DNA of 64,000 bases from Sphingobacterium bambusae (GTDB lineage: Bacteria > Bacteroidota > Bacteroidia > Sphingobacteriales > Sphingobacteriaceae): NCBI RefSeq assembly GCF_033955345.1, contig NZ_CP138332.1, forward strand, positions 4,092,001 to 4,156,000. Direction: 5' to 3'. A model generated the notes under the pieces. The model saw nothing but the letters and a program-made list of their open reading frames with translations. It was not told where the DNA came from and did not search any database. The position numbers were made by a program, and so were the translations under genes. The first letter of the stretch is position 1, and each line of letters opens with the position of its first letter. Positions 15,870 to 24,186 of this stretch are shown here, in pieces.

Positions 15870-16577
15870 TTATTTTGTTAAGCGTACAAAAATTTCCTCC
15901 AGCGATTGATTGGGGTATTTGTTAGGCAGGTCATTTACAAAAAAATGATCCCTGATTTTTCCTTGATGTAGGATGATAACTTCATCACACAGGGCTTCTA
16001 CCTCTTGCATAAGGTGGGTTGATAGCAAAACTGTTTTTTCCTTGCCCAGTTCTTTGATCAAGGCTCGGATTTCTAAAATTTGATTGGGATCCAGTCCAGA
16101 GGTGGGTTCATCTAAAAGGAGCACTTCTGGATCATGTATAATGCAAAGGGCTAGTCCTACACGTTGTCTGTATCCTTTGGACAGTTCGCTTATCTTTTTA
16201 TGCTGGGCGTCCTCTAAGCCGGTTTGTTTGACGACGAGGTCTATACGTTCACTTTTGTTCTTTATGCGATGGGTCGAAGCTTCGTACTGCAGAATTTCCC
16301 GAACATACATATCCGTATACAGCGGATTGTTCTCGGGGAGAAAACCTAATTTCCTTTTCGCAGCTAAGGACTGTTCGGCGATATTGCTATCTGATATATG
16401 GCATGTGCCAGCGCTGGCAGGGATCAAGCCAGCCAAAATTTTCATGGTGGTAGATTTTCCAGCACCATTTGGACCTAAAAAGCCTACGATACTGTTTTTC
16501 TGTGTTTCAAAGGAAACGTTGTCGAGCGCAAGCTGTTTGCCGTATGTCTTTGTTAACTGATCTACTTTGATCGCCAT
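15870..16577 (-). CDS. gldA: ABC transporter ATP-binding protein, GldA type
   Basis: A 235-residue ATPase with all ABC motifs: Walker A GPNGAGKST (about 35-43), signature LSKGYRQRVGLA (about 133-144), Walker B EVLLLDEPTSGLD, and the H-loop STHLMQEVE. The sequence is closest in pattern to GldA and related ABC-2 ATPases, and the GldF-GldG fusion two genes downstream is the expected partner. It would power an ABC-2 exporter at the inner membrane. The length is shorter than many GldA proteins (about 300), with the C-terminal extension missing. Confidence 0.87.
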   Translation of the reverse strand: MAIKVDQLTKTYGKQLALDNVSFETQKNSIVGFLGPNGAGKSTTMKILAGLIPASAGTCHISDSNIAEQSLAAKRKLGFLPENNPLYTDMYVREILQYEASTHRIKNKSERIDLVVKQTGLEDAQHKKISELSKGYRQRVGLALCIIHDPEVLLLDEPTSGLDPNQILEIRALIKELGKEKTVLLSTHLMQEVEALCDEVIILHQGKIRDHFFVNDLPNKYPNQSLEEIFVRLTK

Positions 16578-16629
16578 GGTTGAAGTTTAGATGATCGGAG
16601 CTATCCAATATAGGGGTAATGTAGGGAAA

Positions 16630-17577
16630 TTAATTGATGTAGGGCGAAGACAACTGCCTCTTCTGTATATAATAATCTAGCGACTGTGCCGCTTGTAAGG
16701 GTCTGTCGGTGCTTAAGATGTCGGCTCCGTTGTCCACAAATTCAGCGTAAAGCTGGTCGCCGCGTGCTTCGGCTTGCCGATCAAGATTGCCCATTGTGCC
16801 CAGAATGCATAGGATGCCGTGTTGGTGTAACAAATCGGTCAATTGTTTGTCGGCTTCTTTCGTGCCGATAAATGCAAGAATGCGCGTGTCAGGAACGTCG
16901 GCATCGTTCAGTCGAAGGAGGTCATCGGCATGTCGTATAGATGCGGATATCATGAGGTCAGGTGCCAAATTGTTCACCATAGCTGCTTGATCCACATTGT
17001 AGGTGATGATGGCCACATAAGCCTCCGCACGCGCTTTACGTACGGCATCTATCACCAGTCGGTAAGGGACGTTGCGCTTTACATCCAGCGTAAAAATTAC
17101 TTTGCCAACACCCCAGCTCAATGCTTCGTCTAATGTTGGTATCTGATAGGAGGTGATGTTGCCTTGGGTATCTTTTAATTGAAAGCTTTTAAGTTCTTCC
17201 AATGTTTTACGATTCACTTTTCCCTTTCCTGTGCTGGTTCTGTCTAAGGTTTCATCATGCATCAACACCAACATGGAATCTTTGGAAAGCGCGATATCGC
17301 ACTCGATGATCGCCGGCGTCTTATAGGCTATACGTTGGAAAGTTTCGATTGCGTTTTCCGGATAGTCCAAATCTGGTCCACCGCGGTGTGCGCTGATTAA
17401 GGGAACCCTGCTATCGGAATAAGTGAGGAATCGATGGAGATCGTCTACCCCTGAAAAGCGAAACACCTGGTTGTGGTTGCTAACATGTGCTAAATTCGTA
17501 GCATTGTTATTGCGAAGACAGCCGGTGTTTAGGCCGAGATAGGCAAGTGCGAGTGTAAATTTAATCCAAGTGATCAT
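16630..17577 (-). CDS. Glycerophosphodiester phosphodiesterase lipoprotein
   Basis: A 315-residue lipoprotein (lipobox LNTGC, cysteine at about 20). The GDPD domain has its metal and catalytic residues: SAHRGG (histidine at about 63), DYPENAIETF, ECDIALSKDSMLVLMHDETLDRTS, and later DVK in FTLDVKRN. It hydrolyses glycerophosphodiesters to glycerol 3-phosphate and an alcohol, releasing phosphate or lipid building blocks in the periplasm. Its start overlaps the end of aroK by 17 bp, so the two are translationally linked in a four-gene run (DUF1599, DoxX-type, aroK, GDPD). Confidence 0.93.
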   Translation of the reverse strand: MITWIKFTLALAYLGLNTGCLRNNNATNLAHVSNHNQVFRFSGVDDLHRFLTYSDSRVPLISAHRGGPDLDYPENAIETFQRIAYKTPAIIECDIALSKDSMLVLMHDETLDRTSTGKGKVNRKTLEELKSFQLKDTQGNITSYQIPTLDEALSWGVGKVIFTLDVKRNVPYRLVIDAVRKARAEAYVAIITYNVDQAAMVNNLAPDLMISASIRHADDLLRLNDADVPDTRILAFIGTKEADKQLTDLLHQHGILCILGTMGNLDRQAEARGDQLYAEFVDNGADILSTDRPLQAAQSLDYYIQKRQLSSPYIN

Positions 17578-18082
17578 GGCTTCGTATCGATTGGGAAAGG
17601 GTTTCTACCGATGTGTTCAGTTGATCGATATGAAGCTGTGCTCGGTTGTAATAAGGTTCTCGTTGTGCCAATTTCTCTTCGATAAAGAGCAGGAGCTCTT
17701 CTCCGTTCAATCCCTTTAAGGCAGGACGATTGGCAATTTTTGATTGTTGCAGGCGTGCGTGTAGTGCTTTTGGTGTAAGATGTAGGTAAACCGCCAAGCC
17801 GTTTGCCAAGATCCAGTCCATATTGTCGAAATAGCAGGGACTTCCACCTCCTGTAGAAACAACGGCGTCTAAACCTGCCAGTTCTTTCAATACTTCGCTT
17901 TCTAGCTGGCGAAATTGATCTTCGCCATGCTTTTCAAAATATTCTGGGATGGACATTCCTACTCGATCAACAATTAGATGATCAAGATCGATAAATTTTT
18001 TCTGTAAGTGGTTGGCAAGCTTTCGCCCTAAAGTGGTCTTTCCACTCCCCATAAAACCGATAAGGAAAATAGGTTTGTTCAT
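17561..18082 (-). CDS. aroK: Shikimate kinase
   Basis: A 173-residue P-loop kinase that phosphorylates shikimate at O3 in aromatic amino-acid synthesis. Walker A is GFMGSGKTTLG (about 9-19). FIDLDHLIVDRVGMSI holds the shikimate-binding aspartate, FRQLESEVLKEL the arginine, STGGGSPCY the glycine loop, and ANRPAL the lid arginine. Length is exactly that of the family. It shares one base with the upstream DoxX-type gene and overlaps the downstream GDPD gene by 17 bp. Confidence 0.96.
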   Translation of the reverse strand: MNKPIFLIGFMGSGKTTLGRKLANHLQKKFIDLDHLIVDRVGMSIPEYFEKHGEDQFRQLESEVLKELAGLDAVVSTGGGSPCYFDNMDWILANGLAVYLHLTPKALHARLQQSKIANRPALKGLNGEELLLFIEEKLAQREPYYNRAQLHIDQLNTSVETLSQSIRSHDHLD

Positions 18083-19281
18083 TATTTTGCCAAGTAATCT
18101 TTTTCCAGCTCTTCTTTAGAAGGGAAGGTAATTTTCGACCATTTTTTTATGACAACACCGTTTTGCAGTAACAACACTCCCGGATTGGAGCGTACCATGC
18201 TTTTCAACGGCACCGCATCAGCGTAGAAGGTTTCCAGCACGAGATCCATTTCCTCGTTTAGACTGTTTGCTACTTGTGCCGAACTTGCGGTTAGCAATAC
18301 AGCACGGAGGTTGAAGTCTGCAGATAGATCGCGAATGGTAGTATTTATGCGGTCCAGCGCAATCATGTCTGTCGTGGAGAGCTTATCCGCGTAGGTGCTT
18401 ACCACCACAAAGTTGTAATAGGGGTTGGTAATTATTTCTTGGGTAACATCATTTCCATCCGCATCAGAAATCAATAGGTCGGAAATAGGGATTTGGTATC
18501 CTTTTTTTACAAGTCGCGACGACGGTTCGCCAACGACTTCCCAGTTTTCATCTTCCCAAATGCCCGCCATATATTCTTTGTCGGTCACCTTCTTGGACTC
18601 TCCGGTAGCTTTGTTTTTTATCTCATAAATGTATTCATACACGTCACCTTGCTTGCCTTCGGGAAGCACCATCAGTGCAGGGATGTTATTGCCTTCTTTG
18701 TAGGGTAAGAAATCTAGAAGGGGCAAAAAGTAGAGAGTATAGATGCCTATGCCAATGGATAACAGTACAACGATCGTCGATAAGGTACTTCTTAACGCCC
18801 CTTTTTTCAGGATAGGGTTTATGCGGTTACGGTAGCGGAAGATAAGGAGTATAAAAACCAATAAAACAAGGTCTTTCAAGAAGGACTGCCAAGGCGTGAG
18901 TGGAATGGCATCGCCAAAGCATCCACAGGAGGTTACCACTTCGAAGAAAGCCGAATAGAAGGTAAGGAACGTGAAGAAAATAATGAGGATAAGTAATCCC
19001 CATGCAACCTTTTGCCGATGTAGCCCAAGTAAAAGGAAAGCGCCGAGGATAATCTCGAAACTACAGATCAATATCGCTATCCATGCACTGTAGTCGTTTA
19101 GAAAATCGAGATGGAAAACGTGGAAATATTCCTGCAGTTTGTAACCGAACCCGGTAGGGTCATTCGCTTTGATGAAGCCGGAAAAAATAAATAATATACC
19201 TACAAATAAACGGCTGAAGCCAAGGAGCAGGTTGCTGAGATCTGTTTTCTTCTTACGTGTTGGATTAAAGTTTGTTTCCAT
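18082..19281 (-). CDS. DoxX/MauE-type membrane protein with C-terminal thioredoxin-like part
   Basis: A 399-residue inner-membrane protein. The first ~190 residues have five predicted helices in a DoxX/MauE arrangement (LLLGFSRLFVGILFIFSGFIKANDP; ALLICSFEIILGAFLLLG; FFEVVTSCGCFGDAIPLTPW, where the CxC-like cysteine pair is conserved). The remainder is soluble: an ~85-residue linker and a region with VVVSTYAD and PGVLLLQNGVVIKKWSK, resembling a thioredoxin-fold domain without the CxxC. Related Bacteroidota proteins are annotated as BT_3928-family. It may handle redox or quinone-linked chemistry, but this is unproven. It follows DUF1599 by 3 bp. Confidence 0.8.
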   Translation of the reverse strand: METNFNPTRKKKTDLSNLLLGFSRLFVGILFIFSGFIKANDPTGFGYKLQEYFHVFHLDFLNDYSAWIAILICSFEIILGAFLLLGLHRQKVAWGLLILIIFFTFLTFYSAFFEVVTSCGCFGDAIPLTPWQSFLKDLVLLVFILLIFRYRNRINPILKKGALRSTLSTIVVLLSIGIGIYTLYFLPLLDFLPYKEGNNIPALMVLPEGKQGDVYEYIYEIKNKATGESKKVTDKEYMAGIWEDENWEVVGEPSSRLVKKGYQIPISDLLISDADGNDVTQEIITNPYYNFVVVSTYADKLSTTDMIALDRINTTIRDLSADFNLRAVLLTASSAQVANSLNEEMDLVLETFYADAVPLKSMVRSNPGVLLLQNGVVIKKWSKITFPSKEELEKDYLAK

Positions 19282-19284
19282 GTG

Positions 19285-19830
19285 CTAGTTTTGTTCGGCA
19301 AGACCCATTTTTATCAAGGCAAATACAGCATAGTTTAGCATATCCTGATAGTTGGCCTTTAAGCCTTCAGATACGATGGTTTGCCCGTTGTTATCTTCAA
19401 TTTGTTTCACGCGGTGCAGCTTCATCAGGATCAGATCCGTCAAGGAAGAGATACGCATGTCGCGCCAGGCTTCGCCATAGTCGTGATTCTTAGCAAACAT
19501 CAAATCGCGTGTTTCGTTTACTTTTTCTGCATATTTCTCGTCCACGAAGCTGTAGTCAAGCTCGTTGGAGGCTTCTTCAGGCAACTCTAATTGCATCATG
19601 GCGATGATACAGTAATTGACGATCCCTACATATTCATCCAATATACCTTCGCCGACTAGGGATACCTTTTTCACTTCCAAGGTACGGATGCGTTGTGCTT
19701 TTATGAACAGCTGATCAGTTATAGACGAAGGGCGCATGATGCGCCAAGCTGTTCCGTAGTCTTTTGTTTTCTTTAAAAATAAATCTTTGCAATAGCCGAT
19801 GACCCGGTTGTATTCGGTACTTGTATCCAT
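19285..19830 (-). CDS. DUF1599 family protein
   Basis: A 181-residue cytoplasmic protein made of two similar halves. Each carries the DUF1599 motif: KTKDYGTAWRIMRPSSITDQ (about 20-39) and KNHDYGEAWRDMRISSLTDL (about 115-134), followed by a helix with I-K-x-x-R-I or L-H-R-V-K. The duplicated fold and K-x-x-DYG-x-AW pattern resemble helical nucleotide pyrophosphatase-like folds, but no activity is established. It is the first gene of the run leading to the DoxX-type gene, aroK and GDPD. Confidence 0.85.
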   Translation of the reverse strand: MDTSTEYNRVIGYCKDLFLKKTKDYGTAWRIMRPSSITDQLFIKAQRIRTLEVKKVSLVGEGILDEYVGIVNYCIIAMMQLELPEEASNELDYSFVDEKYAEKVNETRDLMFAKNHDYGEAWRDMRISSLTDLILMKLHRVKQIEDNNGQTIVSEGLKANYQDMLNYAVFALIKMGLAEQN

Positions 19831-19948
19831 GTGTTGCGCGGTGTTTTGCCTGTATGTTGTCTTACAAATATAGGCAGAATATGTTATTTGGGGTAACAGG
19901 ATTGCCGCACAATTTAAGAACTAAGAAAAATAAGTGTTAATTTTGGTT

Positions 19949-20491
19949 ATGCATGCTGTACGCTTAGATAAGTTTGACAATATCGAATACCTGAACGTGG
20001 GCACGGAACAACAGCAGATAGTTTACGGCCTTTTAAGGGAAGCTAGGCTGTTCGATCTGTTGGCGCCTTATGATCCATTGCTTGTGGGCACCATACCTAT
20101 TGATATTGCCATTGCATCGAGCGATTTGGATATTATCTGCTATGCGAGCGATCTAGAAGAATTCTGCCGCTTTGCTCAACAACATTTTAGCTGGCGAGAA
20201 TCGTTTCAGCTATCGAAGTCGATCATTAATATGGTTCCTACCATACTTGTTCACTTTATGTTAGCTGGTTTTGAGGTTGAGTTATTTGCACAGGACGTTC
20301 CGTCCAAATTACAGAACGGATATCGGCATATGATCATAGAATACGAAATTTTGTCGCACCATGATGAAAACTTTAGGCAGCAGATTCTTGCGTTAAAAGT
20401 TGCAGGCGTAAAAACAGAACCTGCTTTTGCCCAACTATTGGGGCTGAAAGGAGATCCCTATGAGGGCTTACTTAATTATAAAAATGTATGA
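19949..20491 (+). CDS. DUF4269 family protein, nucleotidyltransferase-like
   Basis: A 180-residue protein matching DUF4269. GTIPIDIAIASSDLDIICYA (about 47-66) looks like the nucleotidyltransferase G...D-x-D strand-turn, and FEVELFAQ (about 110) could give the third acidic residue, so an NTase fold is inferred. The substrate is unknown. Start: the frame also opens at a GTG 15 bp earlier; the ATG at 19949 (MHAVRLDKF) is preferred. It overlaps the HipA-like gene by ATGA, suggesting coupling in a three-gene cluster. Confidence 0.72.
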   Translation: MHAVRLDKFDNIEYLNVGTEQQQIVYGLLREARLFDLLAPYDPLLVGTIPIDIAIASSDLDIICYASDLEEFCRFAQQHFSWRESFQLSKSIINMVPTILVHFMLAGFEVELFAQDVPSKLQNGYRHMIIEYEILSHHDENFRQQILALKVAGVKTEPAFAQLLGLKGDPYEGLLNYKNV

Positions 20492-21285
20492 ACGTATTTA
20501 AACCGGAGATTCGCGAGGTACAAATCACGCGCTATGTCCAACCCTTTCGGGAAGGGGGATCACTTCCCGCTTTGGTAGATGCCGATGATGGTTTTAGCTA
20601 TGTCATCAAGTTTCGTGGCGCTGGCCAAGGACGAAAGGCGTTGGTGGCCGAGCTCATCGGTGGCGAACTAGCTCGCTTTTTAGGATTGCGCATGCCCGAA
20701 ATGGTGTTTGCAGAATTGGACGAATCCTTCGCTCGCACAGAACCTGATGAAGAAATACAGGATTTATTGCGTTTTTCCGTAGGGAAAAATTTAGGTGTGC
20801 ATTTCCTGAATGGAGCCATCACCTTTGATGCCAATGCCGATAAAGTGGACGCCTTGGAAGCCTCTAAAATCGTGTGGCTGGATGCATTGTTGATGAACGT
20901 AGACCGCACGGTGCGCAACACCAACATGTTGATGTGGCATAATGAACTGTGGTTGATCGATCATGGAGCATCATTGTATTTTCACCATGCTTGGGACAAT
21001 TGGGAAGAGCAGTTGGCCAAGCCATTTGTGCAAATTAAAGACCATGTATTGCTGCGCTACGCATCGCAGGTCGAGGAGGTCGATCGCGCATATCGTTCCT
21101 TGTTTACCGAAGAAAACATACGTAATGTGCTCGATTTGATCCCCGATGAATGGCTCGTAGACGAAAGTCGGGAGCTCGATGCGGAGGCTGCTCGAGCGGT
21201 TTATCTTTCCTTTTTGCTGGGGCGTGTTGCACATGCTGATAATTTCATTAAACAGATAGAAGATGAGCGAAAGAACCGTTTATGA
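20488..21285 (+). CDS. HipA-like kinase family protein
   Basis: A 265-residue protein of the HipA-like group found without a HipB antitoxin. YVIKFRGAGQG (about 37-47) is the nucleotide-binding lysine strand, NVDRTVRNTNML (about 137-148) the catalytic loop with aspartate and asparagine, and LIDHGASLYFH (about 155-165) the metal-binding segment. HipA itself phosphorylates glutamyl-tRNA synthetase; the target here is unknown. No helix-turn-helix HipB gene is present next to it. It overlaps its neighbours by 4 bp upstream and 23 bp downstream. The DUF3037 partner is typical for this group. Confidence 0.82.
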   Translation: MNVFKPEIREVQITRYVQPFREGGSLPALVDADDGFSYVIKFRGAGQGRKALVAELIGGELARFLGLRMPEMVFAELDESFARTEPDEEIQDLLRFSVGKNLGVHFLNGAITFDANADKVDALEASKIVWLDALLMNVDRTVRNTNMLMWHNELWLIDHGASLYFHHAWDNWEEQLAKPFVQIKDHVLLRYASQVEEVDRAYRSLFTEENIRNVLDLIPDEWLVDESRELDAEAARAVYLSFLLGRVAHADNFIKQIEDERKNRL

Positions 21286-21646
21286 GTATGCCGTGGTGCG
21301 CGTGGTACCACGTGTGGAACGGGAAGAATTTATTAATGTTGGGGTAGCACTGTATTGTAAAAAGCAACGCTACGCTGATGTAAAGCTTTTTGTGGATGAG
21401 GCGAAATGCAAAGCCTTGTATGCTGATGTTGATTTAGCATTGATCCTACGGCATTTGGATTCTTTCAAAAGGATCTGTGTTGGTGATAAAGGAGCGGGCA
21501 AGCTTGCCGAACTGGAACAAGCAGAGCGTTTTCGTTGGTTGACGGCAAAGCGCAGCACCTTAATTCAGTGCTCGGTGCTGCACCCCGGACTATGCGTTTC
21601 TGCAGAAGAAACCCATCAAGCGCTTTTTGATAAATTAATCCTATAG
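21263..21646 (+). CDS. DUF3037 family protein
   Basis: A 127-residue protein of DUF3037, recognised from its start YEYAVVRVVPRVEREEFINV (about 7-26), GVALYCKKQRY, and the WLTAKRSTLIQ block near 92. Members commonly lie beside HipA-like kinases, as here, where the genes overlap by 23 bp, and are probably their functional partner. The biochemical role is unknown. It ends the cluster; the cysteine genes start 57 bp later and may be read from the same transcript. Confidence 0.85.
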   Translation: MSERTVYEYAVVRVVPRVEREEFINVGVALYCKKQRYADVKLFVDEAKCKALYADVDLALILRHLDSFKRICVGDKGAGKLAELEQAERFRWLTAKRSTLIQCSVLHPGLCVSAEETHQALFDKLIL

Positions 21647-21703
21647 AAATAGTAGGTTTTCTTAAAAGGAATCTTAAATTTGACAGGAGAGAAGACGGAG
21701 AAA

Positions 21704-22513
21704 ATGAACGAATTTTATCAACATATATTCCAGAAACAACGCGAAGTACAGGATATGCCAAGCAACTCGCGTATAGCAGACTGGGCTAAGCATGTTCTGC
21801 ATTTGCTGTTTCCGGAGAAGCATGCCGCCGACTTTTTGACGGTGGACGATGTCCGCAAGGCTTTTGAAGAAGCGGAGGAAGAGCTTTTCGCTTTATTGCA
21901 GAAAACTAAAGCCTGTTCGCATTGCGATAACCGGTTGATTGCTCGAGAGTTCTTTGAGGCGTTGCCTGGCATTTATGCAGTGATGCTTACCGATGCGGAA
22001 GCCATCATGGAGGGCGACCCTGCAGCTAAAAGCCTGCGGGAGGTCATTCGTACCTATCCGGGGTTCAACGCTATTTGTGTTTATCGCTTGGCGCATGAAT
22101 TGTGGAAGGCCGAGGTGCCCTTGATACCTCGCATTTTGACGGAACATGCACACTCTAAGACCGGTATCGATATACATCCCGGCGCGCAAATCGGACAGTA
22201 TTTATATATCGACCATGGAACGGGACTCGTGATCGGGGAGACTTGTATTATAGGTAACCATGTGAAGCTCTATCAAGGTGTTACGCTGGGAGCATTAAGC
22301 GTGGAGAAGAGCATGGCCAACACGCAGCGTCACCCCATCATCGAAGATAATGTTATTATTTATGCCGGAGCCACCATTTTGGGAGGGCAGACGGTCATTG
22401 GTCATCATTCGGTTATCGGTGGAAACGTATGGCTTACCTCTAGTGTAGACCCCTATACCACTGTTTACCATCAACCCAACTCTAAGTTTATTGACTCAAA
22501 ACCGCTCGCATAA
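21704..22513 (+). CDS. cysE: Serine O-acetyltransferase
   Basis: A 269-residue enzyme that makes O-acetylserine from serine and acetyl-CoA, the first step of cysteine synthesis. The N-terminal helical region leads to YPGFNAICVYRLAHEL, then HSKTGIDIHPGAQIGQYLYI, DHGTGLVIGE, the hexapeptide repeats of a left-handed beta-helix, and GGNVWLTSSV. Histidines in the DIHPG and DHGTG motifs serve catalysis. Start at 21704 has GGAG ahead of it; the frame remains open 24 bp further. The stop (TAA) shares a base with the cysM ATG, so synthesis is coupled. Confidence 0.95.
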   Translation: MNEFYQHIFQKQREVQDMPSNSRIADWAKHVLHLLFPEKHAADFLTVDDVRKAFEEAEEELFALLQKTKACSHCDNRLIAREFFEALPGIYAVMLTDAEAIMEGDPAAKSLREVIRTYPGFNAICVYRLAHELWKAEVPLIPRILTEHAHSKTGIDIHPGAQIGQYLYIDHGTGLVIGETCIIGNHVKLYQGVTLGALSVEKSMANTQRHPIIEDNVIIYAGATILGGQTVIGHHSVIGGNVWLTSSVDPYTTVYHQPNSKFIDSKPLA

Positions 22514-23385
22514 TGGGAAATTTAATCGATACGATCGGCAATACGCCACTGGTTGAAATTACTTCGTTTCATCAGAATCCGAAGGTGAAGATCTTTGCAA
22601 AGATGGAAGGTAATAATCCTGCAGGCTCTGTGAAGGATCGTGCCGCACTTAATATGATTCGATCAGCACTCGAACGTGGAGAGATCACAAAGGACGCTAA
22701 ACTCATTGAGGCTACATCTGGTAATACAGGTATAGCCTTGGCTATGATTGCAGGATTGTATGGGCTTGATTTGGAATTGGTGATGCCTTCGACTTCAACG
22801 AGAGAGCGCACATTGACGATGGAAGCTTATGGCGCAAAGGTAACTTTGCTCGAATCGATGGAGGTGTGCCGAGATTATGCAGAAGAGAAAGCCGCGACGG
22901 GCGACTATTTTATTTTGAACCAGTTTTCCAATCCGGATAACTACGGCGCTCATATCAAAACCACAGGTCCTGAAATCTGGCGAGACACTGCCGGAAAGAT
23001 TACACATTTTGTGAGCGCCATGGGTACAACAGGAACTATTATGGGCTGCTCCATGTTTTTGAAAGAAAAAAATCCGGATATACAGATTGTAGGTTGCCAA
23101 CCTACCGAAGAATCATCGATACCGGGGATCCGTCGCTGGCCCGCAGCATACTTGCCAAAAATATTTGACGCATCGCGCGTGGATACGGTTATTGATATTG
23201 CACAGTCTGACGCCACCGCCCGTGCACGTGAGCTGGTGCGTAAAGAAGGAATATTTGCCGGTATGAGCACAGGCGGAGCCTTTCATGCTGCACTATCTAT
23301 CGCTAACCGTATCGAAGAAGGGGTGATCGTCTTTATCGCCTGCGACCGCGGCGACCGATACCTCAGTTCGGATCTATTTGCGTAG
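22513..23385 (+). CDS. cysM: Cysteine synthase B (O-acetylserine sulfhydrylase)
   Basis: A 290-residue PLP enzyme that converts O-acetylserine and sulfide (or thiosulfate) to cysteine. NPAGSVKDRAA (about 36-46) carries the PLP lysine, EATSGNTGIALA the substrate loop, SAMGTTGTIMG the phosphate-binding glycines, and SSIPGIRRWP marks the CysM rather than CysK subgroup. The length (about 290) is also the CysM one. It follows cysE with a one-base overlap, so the pair forms a complete route from serine. Confidence 0.95.
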   Translation: MGNLIDTIGNTPLVEITSFHQNPKVKIFAKMEGNNPAGSVKDRAALNMIRSALERGEITKDAKLIEATSGNTGIALAMIAGLYGLDLELVMPSTSTRERTLTMEAYGAKVTLLESMEVCRDYAEEKAATGDYFILNQFSNPDNYGAHIKTTGPEIWRDTAGKITHFVSAMGTTGTIMGCSMFLKEKNPDIQIVGCQPTEESSIPGIRRWPAAYLPKIFDASRVDTVIDIAQSDATARARELVRKEGIFAGMSTGGAFHAALSIANRIEEGVIVFIACDRGDRYLSSDLFA

Positions 23386-23398
23386 TAGACCTGAGCTA

Positions 23399-24085
23399 TT
23401 ACTTATCGCGACTCCATATCTCGTGAATGGGGTCGCCCTTGGAGCTAAGGCCGCTATGGTGCCAGGCTCCATCTTTAAGCGCTCCTTCAAAGGAAAGCTG
23501 TGCACTCACACGTGCGTTGTCTCGGGAGAAGAATAGTATGTGTTCCGTGTATTGGCCTCCGTTGAAGGTATACTGTCCACCACCTGTGCCATAGAACCCT
23601 TTTTCGGCCGGATTGATAGCAATCCATTGAAAATATCCATCCACGAGTAATTTTATTGTTTTCCGATCCCCTCTTTGAATCTCAGTCATCTTGTCACCCT
23701 GTTTACGACCTGTAATCCGCCATAAGCCATCGAGGTCCTGTTTTTTGCTCGGTTCTTTGATCCAAGAGGTTCCGTCTTTACCCTTCATTCCCGTTGCATC
23801 GGCATGGATAGGTATGGTGAGTGTTTGTCCAACACTTTCGGCATCAGCATCGTTGTATTCCACTTTCACATTCAAGGATTTTCCGTTAAATGTAAAAGGA
23901 CCACCAAAGGTCGATATGTATTGCTGTTGTTTGTAATGTGTTTGCGAGCAATAACCGTCTACAAATAGCCAAACAATTTTCTCGTCGCCCTTTGTTGTAC
24001 TGTATACGCCGGAAAGCTTGTTCTGCTGCGCAAAGACGAGTAACATAGCACCCAGTAAAACGATTGTTGATAGTGCTTTTTTCAT
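23399..24085 (-). CDS. Secreted lipocalin-like protein of unknown function
   Basis: A 228-residue exported protein (signal peptide about 1-19, ending VFAQ). The mature part has two similar halves. Each starts with a short G-x-W/Y strand (LSGVYSTT at about 25; LDGLWRITG at about 119), then a K-x-x-VDGY motif (WLFVDGYCS; KLLVDGYFQW), then FGGPFTFNG or GGGQYTFNG, consistent with duplicated small beta-barrels. This resembles exported Bacteroidota proteins annotated as DUF4488-like or membrane/secreted protein. No catalytic motif is seen. It converges on cysM and is divergent from the next secreted gene. Confidence 0.68.
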   Translation of the reverse strand: MKKALSTIVLLGAMLLVFAQQNKLSGVYSTTKGDEKIVWLFVDGYCSQTHYKQQQYISTFGGPFTFNGKSLNVKVEYNDADAESVGQTLTIPIHADATGMKGKDGTSWIKEPSKKQDLDGLWRITGRKQGDKMTEIQRGDRKTIKLLVDGYFQWIAINPAEKGFYGTGGGQYTFNGGQYTEHILFFSRDNARVSAQLSFEGALKDGAWHHSGLSSKGDPIHEIWSRDK

Positions 24086-24186
24086 GATTTATATGTATTG
24101 GTGTATTTAAAAATAGGAAATTATAGGCGATGTTCCTGCTTTAATTTTTATCTTGTGAAGAGCAATACAAACTGAAAGGGAATGCT

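Noticed and set aside
12711..16577. Proof that the organism glides
   Set aside because: gldA and the gldF-gldG fusion also occur in non-gliding Bacteroidota, and no gldJ, gldK-N or sprA gene is in the window.
20488..21285. A classical HipBA toxin-antitoxin pair
   Set aside because: There is no HipB-type helix-turn-helix gene beside it, and the kinase belongs to the HipA-like group linked with DUF3037.
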